From Lichenicoccus sp965276875 (GTDB lineage: Bacteria; Pseudomonadota; Alphaproteobacteria; Acetobacterales; Acetobacteraceae): a stretch of DNA of 64,000 nucleotides. A program made the position numbers and the translations under genes. This document shows positions 1-9,243 of the stretch, piece by piece. The stretch spans positions 3,038,001-3,102,000 of the forward strand of contig NZ_OZ255701.1 in NCBI RefSeq assembly GCF_965276875.1, given 5' to 3'. The notes beneath the pieces were generated by a model. That model saw only the letters and a list, made by a program, of their open reading frames with translations, was not told the origin of the DNA and did not search any database. Position 1 is the first letter of the stretch. Every line of letters begins with the position of its first letter.

Positions 1-33
1 CCTGGAAAGCATCGCGCCGCCGCTCTCGTCGCT

Positions 34-903
34 TTAGACCGTCCGGTCGGGCTCGTGATCGGTCTGGATCTGCCGGTGTTCGGGACCTTCGACCTCGACC
101 TCGTCGCGGCGAAGCGTGTCGCGGATCGTCTCGACGCGCTCGCTCGTATCCTTCTGCACGACGACTTCCTCGACCACGCGCGCCGTCTTGCCGACAACCG
201 CCTCCTCATGAGACTCGGTGACCACCACCTCACGGTCGCTGAATGCGTCGGCCCCGATCTCCCTGCCGTCCGCGACCGGGCGGCGGACGACCGAGACAAA
301 TTCGTCGCGCAACCGGATCTGCTCCTCGACCGGGCGCTCGACGGTGTAACGCCGAATGCGGGTAGTGCCGCGATCGATCTCACGCTTGCCGACCTGCAGC
401 GTCTCTTCCGAAAGCGCCAGCACCTCTTCGGTGTTGCCTTTGCCGGACATTGTCGTCCGCTCGTCCTGCGCAGCCTTATCGGCAACGCGGCCGCTGCCAG
501 CGCCATGCTCGGTCATGCTGGCTTCGGGCGGGCTCAGGGCTTTGGCCGCGTCGGCCTGCGCATCGTGATCGTCGAGGTCCAGCGGGTTATGCCGCTCCAG
601 CATCTCGTGGATGCGACCGGCCTGGGTTGTATCGCTGATGACGGTCACCACCGTGTGTCCTGACTGGATCGAGCGGCTGTAGGCGTCATGCGTGCCCTGG
701 TCGGTCTCCTGGCCGGTCAGCCAAGCCCAAAAGCCGCTGTGATGCTGATGCTGCGTATCGAGGCCGGGCCGTTCCGAAGCCGCACCGTCGCGCCGATAGT
801 GCTTGATGGCCTCGGCGGGAACGCCCGATGCCACAAGGTCGGCGATCGCGGCCTCCGCCTGCGGAAGATCGCTGAACACCGCGACGATGGATTCACTGGC
901 CAT
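34..903 (-). CDS. DUF2382 (YsnF/AvaK) stress-response domain protein
   Basis: The protein of about 289 residues begins with a short alpha/beta segment (ESIVAVFSDLPQAEAAI) like the general-stress 17M / heat-induced domain. A low-complexity acidic linker follows, and the C-terminal 120 residues are a DUF2382 domain with alternating charged beta strands (LQVGKREIDRG, RRYTVERPVEEQIRL, KTARVVEEVVVQKD). Family members are found in stress-response and surface-exposed proteins; the biochemical function is not established. I chose the ATG at 903 (MASESIV) over the one 21 residues upstream because homology-like sequence begins there and the extra N-terminus is Arg/Gln-rich. It stands alone and no operon partner is visible. 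Confidence 0.8.
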   Translation of the reverse strand: MASESIVAVFSDLPQAEAAIADLVASGVPAEAIKHYRRDGAASERPGLDTQHQHHSGFWAWLTGQETDQGTHDAYSRSIQSGHTVVTVISDTTQAGRIHEMLERHNPLDLDDHDAQADAAKALSPPEASMTEHGAGSGRVADKAAQDERTTMSGKGNTEEVLALSEETLQVGKREIDRGTTRIRRYTVERPVEEQIRLRDEFVSVVRRPVADGREIGADAFSDREVVVTESHEEAVVGKTARVVEEVVVQKDTSERVETIRDTLRRDEVEVEGPEHRQIQTDHEPDRTV

Positions 904-1011
904 TGCTCTTTCCTGTTCCGCTTGGGGTTGCGCGAACCTCCGGCGTCGGCGACGAATTTGCGACACACAAAGATCAAGCGCGGTGTGCGCGCGACAGTTC
1001 CCAAGCCTGGA

Positions 1012-2682
1012 TCATGGCGGCTGCGGGCCAGACGCCATCCGCCACGCTCCCATCCGCCACAGCAGGAAGGCCTGCTGGTCGGCGATGTCGTTGGCATGCG
1101 GCGCGCGCATCGCACCGACCAACCCAGGCCGCAACAACGCGGGGCGGAACAGGTCCGGACGGCGGATGATCGCAGCACTGATCAGGTCGTTGCCGCCTGC
1201 CGACAGATGCGCGGGATCGGTGAGGTGGCGCGCGATCAGCGACTCGGCGCAAGCGATGAAGTCGCGGGAGGGAGCGCCGCCGCGCAGGTGCGCGACCGCG
1301 AACACGCCGCCGGCATCAAGCCAGGGCAGCAGGGTCGGCATAAAGGTCGGATCGTAGGCCTCGGCGCCATCGAGCAGCAGCGGCCGCCGGCCGTCAAAGG
1401 GGGTATCACGCCGGCTGACGATGGAGAGCGCAATCAGGGTGCCGTCGTCGGCTCGCGCCGTCGTCTCGATCGCCTGATAGGGGCGCAATCCACGCGCGAA
1501 CGGCGGCACCAGACCGAGATCAGCGACGCTATGGGTGCGGGGATCGTAGTGCAGCCAGACCAGCGGCTGCACCCAGGATTGCAGACCGATATCGGCGCCC
1601 GCTTGACGCGGATCGGTGACCAGGCCGCCGGCATCCGAACCAGGAGGTGCAATCGTGCCGCTGAAGGGCAGGGTGACGATCTGCGGCCGCGGCGCGCCGC
1701 TGGCCAGCCGCAGCAGGCTCATCGCGGCACCGTCGCGGCGGGCAAAATACAACGCGTCGCGGGCCAGCCCCAGCCCGGTGAGCGTGCCGCTGCCTGGCGC
1801 TACGACCGTCCGCCCGTGGGCAAAGGCGTTCGTGTCGTTCAGAGCGGCCTCGACGATGCTGCCCTGCGGCGAAACCCGCCGCGTCAGCATGTCGATGCGC
1901 GCGCCACGCACCGCGATTGCCACCACGCCATCGGCCTGTACCGCGACCAGCGACCAGGGGATCGCCCCAGGCGTTGCTTTAGTCGTCGCCAGCGACGCAA
2001 ACGGCGCCGCATGGAATGCCGACCGCCCGGTCAGCGCGTCACTGACCCAGGCCACCAGGAAATCCGACCCCGGCGTCGCCGCCACCGCCACCATTGCCGG
2101 CCGCCCTTCGAAGGCAAACGGCAGATGCGCGGAATCGAGGAGCACGCGGTCGCGGCGGGGATCCGCGCCGAGCACGTGCCGCGCGCTGCGCCAATGCGCC
2201 GGGCTGGACGCCCCAGCCTTGGACGCAAGCGTGTAGAAGAAGCTCCTGCCGTCCGGCGCCCAGGAGAGAGCCGCAAAGCGCGCGCCTTCGATCCGATCGG
2301 GCCGAGCGGCGCCGGTCGCGGTCTCGATCACCCGCAGGACGCCGCCCGCGGGGCCGGCGATGGAGACCACGACCAGGCTTGCGTCTGGCGACGCGGCAAA
2401 ACCGTCGATCCCGGCTTGATCGATGAGCATTGTCTCGCGGCCGGCCGTGTCGCGCATGACCAGCCGCGCACTCGGCGCCCCGGCGGCGCGCTTGAGATAG
2501 AACAGGCTGCCGTCCATTCGGGTGACCATGCTGATCCGGGTGGTCATGCTGTCTGTTGTGGCGATCGCCGCGCGCAGGGCGTCGCGGAGGACCAGCTCAT
2601 GCGGATCGCTGACCGGTGCGGCGGCACCGAGCACGAGCAGCAGGCCGATCAAGGCGACACCAGGCGCACGTAAACTGGTCAT
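1012..2682 (-). CDS. Prolyl-oligopeptidase-like exported protein, catalytically degenerate
   Basis: About 556 residues with an N-terminal signal-like segment (VALIGLLLVLGAAAP) and then a beta-propeller-type region typical of S9A prolyl oligopeptidases (TRISMVTRMDGSLFYLKR). The C-terminal part keeps the alpha/beta-hydrolase landmarks LPWLDAGGVFAVAHLRGG and RRPDLFRPALLRPGLVG. The usual GGSNGG nucleophile elbow reads SAGGND, so the catalytic Ser is replaced by Gly. The protein also stops soon afterwards, without room for the catalytic Asp and His, and it is roughly 130 to 150 residues shorter than active family members. It may be a pseudoenzyme or a decayed gene; no frameshift is visible. The start at 2682 (MTSLRAPG) gives the signal peptide a normal position. 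Confidence 0.75.
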   Translation of the reverse strand: MTSLRAPGVALIGLLLVLGAAAPVSDPHELVLRDALRAAIATTDSMTTRISMVTRMDGSLFYLKRAAGAPSARLVMRDTAGRETMLIDQAGIDGFAASPDASLVVVSIAGPAGGVLRVIETATGAARPDRIEGARFAALSWAPDGRSFFYTLASKAGASSPAHWRSARHVLGADPRRDRVLLDSAHLPFAFEGRPAMVAVAATPGSDFLVAWVSDALTGRSAFHAAPFASLATTKATPGAIPWSLVAVQADGVVAIAVRGARIDMLTRRVSPQGSIVEAALNDTNAFAHGRTVVAPGSGTLTGLGLARDALYFARRDGAAMSLLRLASGAPRPQIVTLPFSGTIAPPGSDAGGLVTDPRQAGADIGLQSWVQPLVWLHYDPRTHSVADLGLVPPFARGLRPYQAIETTARADDGTLIALSIVSRRDTPFDGRRPLLLDGAEAYDPTFMPTLLPWLDAGGVFAVAHLRGGAPSRDFIACAESLIARHLTDPAHLSAGGNDLISAAIIRRPDLFRPALLRPGLVGAMRAPHANDIADQQAFLLWRMGAWRMASGPQPP

Positions 2683-2813
2683 CGGCCTTGGCTCGGACAA
2701 TTTGGCTTTATAATGCTGAACCGTAATGGTTTTGGTCAAGCAGCACCCGAGAAAACCATTCGTTAACCTTTGCACCCTACGGTCCGACGACACCCCCGGG
2801 CGAAAGCGGCACG

Positions 2814-5114
2814 ATGACGGCGCATATCCTGTTCGGTGCCACCAACCCGGCGACCACCACGCTTGACCTCTGGGCCAGCGTGTCGGGGGGTGAGCCGGGC
2901 AGCGCTGGCGGCGCGATCGATCTCGGTGTCGCCATCGAGCAGGATTTCGACCCGGTCCGGATCGGCGCCATCACCCTGTTCATCGGTGCGGCAACAGGGA
3001 CAATGCCGGGACTCTGGACCACCGACGGCACTCAGGCGGGTACCCGCAGCTTTGGCCTCACCGACGCCTCCGGTGCCGCACTCACCGTCAATGCGATGGT
3101 GGCCTTCGGCGGCGGCGCGGTGATTGCGGCGGAAAACCCCACCACCCACGTGAACTCGTTATGGTTCAGCAACGGCATTGCGGCCGGCACCAGGCTGCTC
3201 GCTAGCGGCCTGAGCGCGAGCGGCTTTTGCGTGGTCGGCGGCACGCTCTATTTCAGCGCCGCACCCGATCCGTTCCGCGTCACCGACCAGATGCTGTATC
3301 GCACCGATGGCACCGCGTCCGGCACCGTGCAGGTCTCGCCGGCGGGCGCGGTCGTGGTTGCGGACGCGTTCGCCAGCTTAGGCAATGGCGAGACTCTCTT
3401 TCAGAACGACCGCAACGCCAGCGGCGCGCAGGCCAGTTCGCTGTGGGTCACGGATGGCACCGCAAGCGGCACCAGGCCGCTGGCGCCGGCCAATCTCGGC
3501 TCGGACGGCGGTGCCGATTCCTTTGCCACCCTGGACGGGCTCGCGGTGTTCGGCTTCGCCGTCGGCGCCCATGGTGGCTCGGCGTTGTGGGTGTCGGACG
3601 GCACCAGTGCGGGTACCCGCCAGATCGTCGTGAATAATGGGGCCACGGTGCTGAGCGCGGTCAGCGATCTGATCGCCCTGGGCAACGATCTGCTGTTCGC
3701 CGCCAGCGACGGCCAGGGCCGCGCCGGTCTGTGGGTCACCGATGCCACCGGCGCCGGCACCCGCGAACTCGGCGCCTTCAACGGCATCAGCGATCTGACC
3801 GCGTTCGGTGACCACGTCGCCTTCACCGCACTTGACGGGCGCGGCCGCCCGTCGCTGTGGGTCACTGACGGCACCACCGCCGGCACCATCGAGATCACGC
3901 CTGCCAATGCCGCCAGTAGCGGGCTCGACCCGCAGGGCCTGTTCGCCTATTTCGACCAGCTCGGCTTCACCGGCACTGACGCTCAGGGCCGCCATGCGGT
4001 CTGGCTGAGCAACGGCACCGGTGCCGGCACCAACGAGATCGCACTCCCCGCCGCCGCCACGGTGCAGACCGAAACCACCGCGATCGCCGGCAGCGGCAAC
4101 CTGGTCATCCTCGCCGAGCCGGTGCAGAGCTACGCCGCCATCGACGGCGACACCGTGCGCGCCGGCGCCGGCCATGACACGGTCACCATGGCCAGCGGCA
4201 CGGTCCAGATCAGCGGCGGCGCCGGCAGCCTGAGCTTCGTCGGGGGTGCGGGCACCTGCACGCTCACCGGGGGTGCGGGCTCGGAGACGGTCGTCGGTGG
4301 CAGCGGCGGCGGCGTCTATGACGGCGGCAGCGCCGGGCGCAACGTGCTGGTCGCGTCCGGCGGCAACACGACGCTGACCGGCGGCGGCAATAATGATGCG
4401 CTGTTCGGCTCGGCCACCGGGCAGACCGTGCTGATCGCGGCGCGCGGCGGCGAGAGCCTGATCGGCGGCGGCGGCAGCACCACCCTATGGGGCGGTGGTG
4501 GTGGTGCTGCGGTGATGTTCACCGGCAATGGTGCCACCACGGTCGACGGCGGCCTCTCCGGCGGCGACACCATCGTCGGCGGCGCGGGCACGCTGCTGGT
4601 CCAGGCGCAGGCCGGGGCACAGCGCGGCGAGGCGGTGTTCAGCGGCAGCGGTGCTGCCATCGTGGATGCAAGCACGCGAGGGGCAGACTCCCTGATCGGC
4701 GGCACCGGCTCGCTCGTCGTGCATGGCCATGGCGCGAACATGATCGTGGTCGGCGGCCGCGGCCCTTCGGCGATTGGCACCGGCACCGGCTATGGCCTGC
4801 TGTTCCAGGGGATCGGCAACATGCTGGTCGCCTCCGGCGGCGGCCCGCTGGCCGTCGTCGCCGGCGGCGGCTCGGCCACCATCGGCGCGAGCACGGGCGG
4901 GATTACGCTGGATATCGTCAATCGCGCCGCCGGCGGCCTCGATGTGATCGGCGGCTTTGTGCCGGCGCGCGACCACATAGACCTGTTCGGTTTCAAGGCC
5001 GCCGACATGCACAGCCATGTCAGCGGCGGCAGCGTCACGCTCAGCATGTCCGATGGCAGCCGGGTCACGCTGCTCGGTATCAGCGATCCAGGGTCCGCGG
5101 TTGTCTTCGTCTGA
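2814..5114 (+). CDS. ELWxxDGT-repeat / glycine-rich RTX-like secreted protein
   Basis: A 766-residue protein. Residues 1 to about 430 contain roughly ten repeats of the type LWxxDGTxxGT (for example LWTTDGTQAGT, LWVTDGTASGT, LWVSDGTSAGT), a beta-propeller-like ELW repeat array. Residues about 430 to 690 are glycine-rich GGxG repeats resembling RTX or adhesin stacks. The end carries the DVIGGFVPARDHIDLFGF motif, typical of the last RTX block before a type I secretion signal. No N-terminal signal peptide is seen, which fits C-terminal, type I secretion. No ABC exporter/TolC genes are in the window. It is probably an extracellular or surface protein; its ligand is unknown. Confidence 0.8.
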   Translation: MTAHILFGATNPATTTLDLWASVSGGEPGSAGGAIDLGVAIEQDFDPVRIGAITLFIGAATGTMPGLWTTDGTQAGTRSFGLTDASGAALTVNAMVAFGGGAVIAAENPTTHVNSLWFSNGIAAGTRLLASGLSASGFCVVGGTLYFSAAPDPFRVTDQMLYRTDGTASGTVQVSPAGAVVVADAFASLGNGETLFQNDRNASGAQASSLWVTDGTASGTRPLAPANLGSDGGADSFATLDGLAVFGFAVGAHGGSALWVSDGTSAGTRQIVVNNGATVLSAVSDLIALGNDLLFAASDGQGRAGLWVTDATGAGTRELGAFNGISDLTAFGDHVAFTALDGRGRPSLWVTDGTTAGTIEITPANAASSGLDPQGLFAYFDQLGFTGTDAQGRHAVWLSNGTGAGTNEIALPAAATVQTETTAIAGSGNLVILAEPVQSYAAIDGDTVRAGAGHDTVTMASGTVQISGGAGSLSFVGGAGTCTLTGGAGSETVVGGSGGGVYDGGSAGRNVLVASGGNTTLTGGGNNDALFGSATGQTVLIAARGGESLIGGGGSTTLWGGGGGAAVMFTGNGATTVDGGLSGGDTIVGGAGTLLVQAQAGAQRGEAVFSGSGAAIVDASTRGADSLIGGTGSLVVHGHGANMIVVGGRGPSAIGTGTGYGLLFQGIGNMLVASGGGPLAVVAGGGSATIGASTGGITLDIVNRAAGGLDVIGGFVPARDHIDLFGFKAADMHSHVSGGSVTLSMSDGSRVTLLGISDPGSAVVFV

Positions 5115-5626
5115 TCCGATCGGCATTCCGATAGAGCTTTACTATGAAACAAAAATGCCATCGATTTGCGCAAGATGCAGCCAGGATGGGATAATATGCC
5201 TACGAAAGAAGCTGTCCAAACGTCGGCTTTGTAAGAACAAGGGTTGCGCATCCGTTTCGGCCATGATTTAGTCGATGAGTCATCATAACGGTTCCCAATC
5301 GCTGGGCGCCGGTAAGATAACGGTTCGAGGATTGTTGTGGGCCCGCTTGGCGGGTGGGAGAACGAACGTTTGCCGGCAGACACCATGATAGCAGGTCGCT
5401 TTTCAAGCCCGCCACTGTGCCGTGCCCGACCTTGGATCTCCAAGGGCAGCACAGCCTGCTAGCACGACGTCCGCTTATCGGTGCTGCGGCGCCGCGCCGA
5501 GGCGAAAACGTTCCGTACTCATAACACCCATCCCCTCACCGATCGCACGCAAACGCTCTGATCGCGCCCGCCCATCGCGGCTGCGGACGCGGACGTTTGC
5601 GTCATGTCGCGCAATGGAATCCTCGA
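5115..5626. other. Gene-free stretch between two secreted-protein genes
   Basis: About 510 bases that are less GC-rich than the flanks in the first 250 bases. No open frame with recognisable protein character was seen on either strand. It presumably holds the terminator of the RTX gene and the promoter of the GH16 gene; I could not pick out a convincing hairpin or -35/-10 pair. Confidence 0.5.
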
Positions 5627-6658
5627 ATGCCCACGCTCAATGGCGTCACCTACAATACTGTCTGGAACGATAATTTCGGTTCCGATCAAAGCCTCAACCA
5701 TGGGATCTGGTCGATCTCCTGGGGCAGGAGCGACGATTTCAAATTCGCCAACGGCTCCCTGACCCTGACGTCGCAGGCGTCCGAAGGCTGGTCGAGCACC
5801 GGCTTCATGCGGCCCGACTTCAACTCGGGTGCGGGAGACGGCTACGGTCTGTACAGTGCCACCGCCAGCCTCGACAAAGGCCAGGCGGGCGGAATCTGCA
5901 TCGATTTGTGGCCCGCGAACAACCAGTGGCCGGGTGCCGAATTCGATCTGCTGGAGAGCAACGACTCCTCGCGCAACAGCGGTTACGCCACCGTGCATTG
6001 GAAAGGCTCGAATGGCGCCAATGATTACAGCTCGACCACGATCAAGGTGGATCTGACGCAGAAGAACACCTTCTCCGTCGACTGGGAGCGGGGCAGCGAA
6101 ACCTATTACGTCAACGGACACGAAGTCTTCCGCAATACTAGCCAGGTGCCGCTCGATCACGCCGATGGCGGCGTCAACGAAAGCTTCGGCGCCCAGGTGA
6201 CGTCGGCGAAATACGGCGCGGTCAGCAGCGCGGTCAACTTGCACCTGTATGACATGAGCTACGCCAAGGCCAGCAACGCGGCGTCTGTCGCGCCAATACA
6301 GGCCGCGGCGAAACCGGCGATGCGGTTCCTCCAGGGCAGTGGTGCTACGGTCACCCTGGGCGCGGGCGCGCAGGCGACGGAGTTGGGGCATGCCAACACG
6401 CTCCTGCTTCCCGCCGCCGGGCAGGTCACGTTATCTGGCAACATCCTCTCCGACACACTCGATCTGCGCGCGGCAATGACCGCAAGCGGCTGGAACCATC
6501 AGATGGCCGATATCGGCAAGTTCCTCTCGTCGAGCACGACGGCCGCTGGGTCTTCGCTGTCGGTGCACACGGCGTCCGGCGGCTCGGTGTTGACGCTCGC
6601 CCTTGAAGGCCAGCACGCCTCGCTCCCGATCTTCGAGGCGCACGCCTTGCTCAAATAG
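5627..6658 (+). CDS. Secreted glycoside hydrolase family 16 protein with C-terminal secretion-type domain
   Basis: Residues 1 to about 215 form a GH16 beta-jelly roll: an N-terminal VWNDNFGSDQSLNHGIW, the catalytic signature EFDLLE (the family ExDxxE motif with both acidic residues kept), and downstream strands ending HLYDMSYAKAS. GH16 enzymes cleave beta-glucans, agar or related polysaccharides; the substrate cannot be read here. Residues about 230 to 343 form a separate domain (ATVTLGAGAQATE, ILSDTLDLRAAM) of the kind found at the C-terminus of type I-secreted proteins. There is no Sec signal peptide. The ATG at 5627 was chosen because the GH16 fold starts directly after it; a TTG 30 bases upstream is possible. 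It probably shares an export route with the RTX protein upstream. Confidence 0.82.
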   Translation: MPTLNGVTYNTVWNDNFGSDQSLNHGIWSISWGRSDDFKFANGSLTLTSQASEGWSSTGFMRPDFNSGAGDGYGLYSATASLDKGQAGGICIDLWPANNQWPGAEFDLLESNDSSRNSGYATVHWKGSNGANDYSSTTIKVDLTQKNTFSVDWERGSETYYVNGHEVFRNTSQVPLDHADGGVNESFGAQVTSAKYGAVSSAVNLHLYDMSYAKASNAASVAPIQAAAKPAMRFLQGSGATVTLGAGAQATELGHANTLLLPAAGQVTLSGNILSDTLDLRAAMTASGWNHQMADIGKFLSSSTTAAGSSLSVHTASGGSVLTLALEGQHASLPIFEAHALLK

Positions 6659-6660
6659 GC

Positions 6661-7041
6661 CTAACGTTCGGGCTCGCTTTGTTGCGATGCGCGGTTCAGC
6701 ACCAGCAAAGCGCGTCGCAACTGGGCGATGCCGCCGCGCACCTTGCCCTGATCGCACATGCCCTCGCCCTGCGTCTTGAGGTCGCGGACCTCGCGCGGCA
6801 ACGGGGCGCGGGCGTCGAGCGCCGACGACAGGGTCCGGCAATAGGCGCCGGTGTCGCTGGTGACCACCAGCGCGTGCCCCGCCATCTCGTTCGAGGGCGG
6901 CGGGGCAGCCGCCAACGCCAGGGCCGTGCAGGCAATCGTTGCCGTCGTCAAGACGGCCGCGATTGCGCGTGCGCCCCACGATCTGCCAGGCCGAAGCGTG
7001 CGAGCCTGGAGCTTGCGAGGCTGGAGAGGCGCTGAATTCAT
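6661..7041 (-). CDS. Small exported protein of unknown function
   Basis: 126 residues with a basic N-terminus followed by one hydrophobic segment (AIAAVLTTATIACTALALAAA), consistent with a signal peptide or anchor. The mature part has two cysteines (YCRTL, GMCDQG), which could form a disulfide, and a helical C-terminus. I do not recognise a family. Its start overlaps the stop of the histidine kinase gene by 4 bases, so it is the last gene of the htrA-regulator-kinase operon and may act with the envelope sensor. Confidence 0.7.
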   Translation of the reverse strand: MNSAPLQPRKLQARTLRPGRSWGARAIAAVLTTATIACTALALAAAPPPSNEMAGHALVVTSDTGAYCRTLSSALDARAPLPREVRDLKTQGEGMCDQGKVRGGIAQLRRALLVLNRASQQSEPER

Positions 7042-8528
7042 CGATCCGAGGATACCGTGTCCGCCCTGGCGTCATCATGATTGAAAGATGAAGCCGTCTC
7101 CATGCGCGGCACCTCGACCGCCGGCCTGGCGCGCCGGTCCAGCGGCGGCTCCAACCCGAGCGATAGGGTGGCGCGCAGTCCTGGCTGCGCGTCCTCAAGC
7201 GTCAGGCTGCCGTTATGCAGGTGTGCCACCGCCTGCACGAGCGACAGCCCGAGACCCGAGCCTGGCGTATTGCGCGCTGACTCCGCGCGAAAGAACCGCT
7301 CGGAGGCGCGCATCCGGTCTGCCTGCTCCATGCCGATGCCGCGGTCGGCAACCTCCAGCAGCACCAGACGGTCGCGGGTGAAGGCACGCAGCATCACCAC
7401 GCCCCCCGCTTCGGAGAACTTGATGGCATTATCGAGCAGGTTCGCCACCGCCTGCTGGATCAGCGACAGGTCGCCCCAGAGCCGCAGCGGCGGCGCGAGT
7501 GCCAACTCGAGCCGCAGCCCATGGTCCTCGGCGAGGGCGGCGTAGAGCTCCGTGAGGTCGGCGAGCAATGGGGCCAGATCGATCTCGGCAAAGGCGGACC
7601 GGCGCGAGCCGGCCTCGATTTCGGAGATCCGCAGCAGCGCCTCGAACACCGCGGTAATCCCGTCGAGGTCGCTCACCGCGCGCTCCACCGCGGCGCGCAG
7701 CTCCTCGGTGCCGGTGGCGTGCAGGGCTGCGTCCTCCAGCCGGGCGCGCGCGCGGGTAATCGGCGTGCGCAGATCGTGGGCGATGGCGTTGCTCACCTGC
7801 TTCACCCCGTCCATCAGCCGGGCGATGCGTTCGAGCATGGCGTTGATGGTCTGAGACACCCGGTCGAACTCGTCGCCGCTGTTCGAGCGCGGCACCCGGC
7901 GGGACAGGTCGCCGGCGGCGATGGCACTCGCGGTGCGGGCGATGTCGCGCACCATGCGCCTGAACAGCCCGCGCAGCACCAGGCCGCCGCTGGCGCCGAG
8001 GAACACCACCATCACCAGCGCCCACAGCATGGTGTCGGTCATCAGGTGCGTCAGCACGATGCGCGCGCGCACGTCGCGTCCGACCAGCAGCCTGAAGCCG
8101 CCGGGGAGCGAGAAGGCATGCACCTCGGCGATGCCGCGGGTGCCGGCGCGGGCAATCGGCAACTGGTACCAGGCGTCTGCGCGGGTCACGTCACGCGGCC
8201 AGGAGCGCAGGTTACCGGCGACCCGTGCTCCCTGCGGGTCGATCATCATGTAGATGGCGTCGTCGTCGACATTCTGTTCCAGCCGGTCCTGGATGGTGAG
8301 CGCCAGCGCCGGCAGGCCGCCTTCCTGCCAGCGTTCCGAGAGCGCCTGCGCGTCGACGCGGATCGCCGTCTCGACCTGTCGCTGCAACAGCCCGATCGTC
8401 GCCCACCAGATGAACGACAGGAAGATCGCCGCACTCAGCGCGAACAACGCCGCATGCACCACCGCGAGGCGCAGGCTGGCCGAGCGCAGCCGACGACGCA
8501 GCGCGGCCACGCCGCGGCCCATCACCAT
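7038..8528 (-). CDS. Two-component sensor histidine kinase
   Basis: 496 residues. One transmembrane helix lies near residues 21-47 and a second near 161-187, bracketing a periplasmic sensor of about 115 residues. A HAMP segment follows (RTASAIAAGDLSRRVP). The HisKA box has the phospho-acceptor H251 in NAIAHDLRTPITRAR. The ATPase part shows the N box (NLLDNAIKFSEAGG), G1 (DRGIGMEQ) and G2 (GSGLGLSLV). It should autophosphorylate and pass phosphate to the response regulator encoded 13 bases upstream. The signal is unknown; co-transcription with an HtrA protease suggests envelope stress or metals, as for CusS/CpxA-type kinases, but that is inference. Confidence 0.93.
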   Translation of the reverse strand: MVMGRGVAALRRRLRSASLRLAVVHAALFALSAAIFLSFIWWATIGLLQRQVETAIRVDAQALSERWQEGGLPALALTIQDRLEQNVDDDAIYMMIDPQGARVAGNLRSWPRDVTRADAWYQLPIARAGTRGIAEVHAFSLPGGFRLLVGRDVRARIVLTHLMTDTMLWALVMVVFLGASGGLVLRGLFRRMVRDIARTASAIAAGDLSRRVPRSNSGDEFDRVSQTINAMLERIARLMDGVKQVSNAIAHDLRTPITRARARLEDAALHATGTEELRAAVERAVSDLDGITAVFEALLRISEIEAGSRRSAFAEIDLAPLLADLTELYAALAEDHGLRLELALAPPLRLWGDLSLIQQAVANLLDNAIKFSEAGGVVMLRAFTRDRLVLLEVADRGIGMEQADRMRASERFFRAESARNTPGSGLGLSLVQAVAHLHNGSLTLEDAQPGLRATLSLGLEPPLDRRARPAVEVPRMETASSFNHDDARADTVSSDR

Positions 8529-8541
8529 TATTCGGCCCCCT

Positions 8542-9222
8542 CTACTCAGAGCGCAGCATGTAGCCGGCGTTGCGCACGGTGTGGATCAGCGCTGTCGGGA
8601 ACGGCTTGTCGATCTTGTGGCGCAGGCGTGAGACATGCACGTCGATCACGTTGGTCTGCGGATCGAAATGATAATCCCAGACACCTTCGAGCAGCATGGT
8701 GCGGGTGACCACCTGGCCCGCGTGCCGCATCAGATATTCCAGCAGACGGAACTCGCGCGGCTGCAGGTCGATCTTCTGTCCCGCCCGCTTCACCCCGCGC
8801 GACAGCAGGTCCATCTCCAGGTCGCAGACCACGAGCCTGGTCTGCGGACCGCCTTCGCCGCGGCCACGCCGGCTCAGCGCCTCGACCCGGGCCAGCAGCT
8901 CGGCAAAAGCGAACGGCTTGGTCAGGTAGTCGTCGCCGCCAGCCTTCAGCCCGGCGACACGCTCGTCGACCTGGGCGAGGGCCGAGAGCAGCAGCACCGG
9001 CGTTGCGTTGTTCTGGCCGCGCAGGGTTTCGAGCAGCCGCAACCCGTCGATGCCGCCCGGCAGCATGCGATCGAGAATGACGCAGTCGAAGCTTTCGCTG
9101 ACCGCGAGGAACAGCCCGTCCTTGCCGTTATCGGCCTGCTCGACCACGTGGCCGGCTTCCTTCAGCCCCTTGGCGACGAAGCCTCGAACCGTCGGGTCGT
9201 CCTCGACCAGCAGGATGCGCAC
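8542..9222 (-). CDS. OmpR/PhoB-family response regulator
   Basis: 226 residues. The receiver domain carries the acidic pocket E7-D8-D9, phospho-acceptor D51 (VILDRMLP) and K102 (YLTKPFAF). The C-terminal winged helix-turn-helix (DLQPREFRLLEYLMRH, NVIDVHVSRLRHKID) is of the OmpR type. It should bind DNA upstream of its target genes when phosphorylated by the adjacent kinase. It lies between htrA (21 bases upstream) and the kinase in one transcription unit, so autoregulation is likely though no operator was identified. Confidence 0.94.
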   Translation of the reverse strand: MRILLVEDDPTVRGFVAKGLKEAGHVVEQADNGKDGLFLAVSESFDCVILDRMLPGGIDGLRLLETLRGQNNATPVLLLSALAQVDERVAGLKAGGDDYLTKPFAFAELLARVEALSRRGRGEGGPQTRLVVCDLEMDLLSRGVKRAGQKIDLQPREFRLLEYLMRHAGQVVTRTMLLEGVWDYHFDPQTNVIDVHVSRLRHKIDKPFPTALIHTVRNAGYMLRSE

Positions 9223-9243
9223 GATCTGTCCCCTCCCTCAGCG

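Noticed and set aside
688..2673. Long open frame on the plus strand opposite the prolyl-oligopeptidase-like gene
   Set aside because: Its Arg/Gln-rich translation has no domain, and the minus-strand frame has a signal peptide and family motifs; it is a high-GC shadow.
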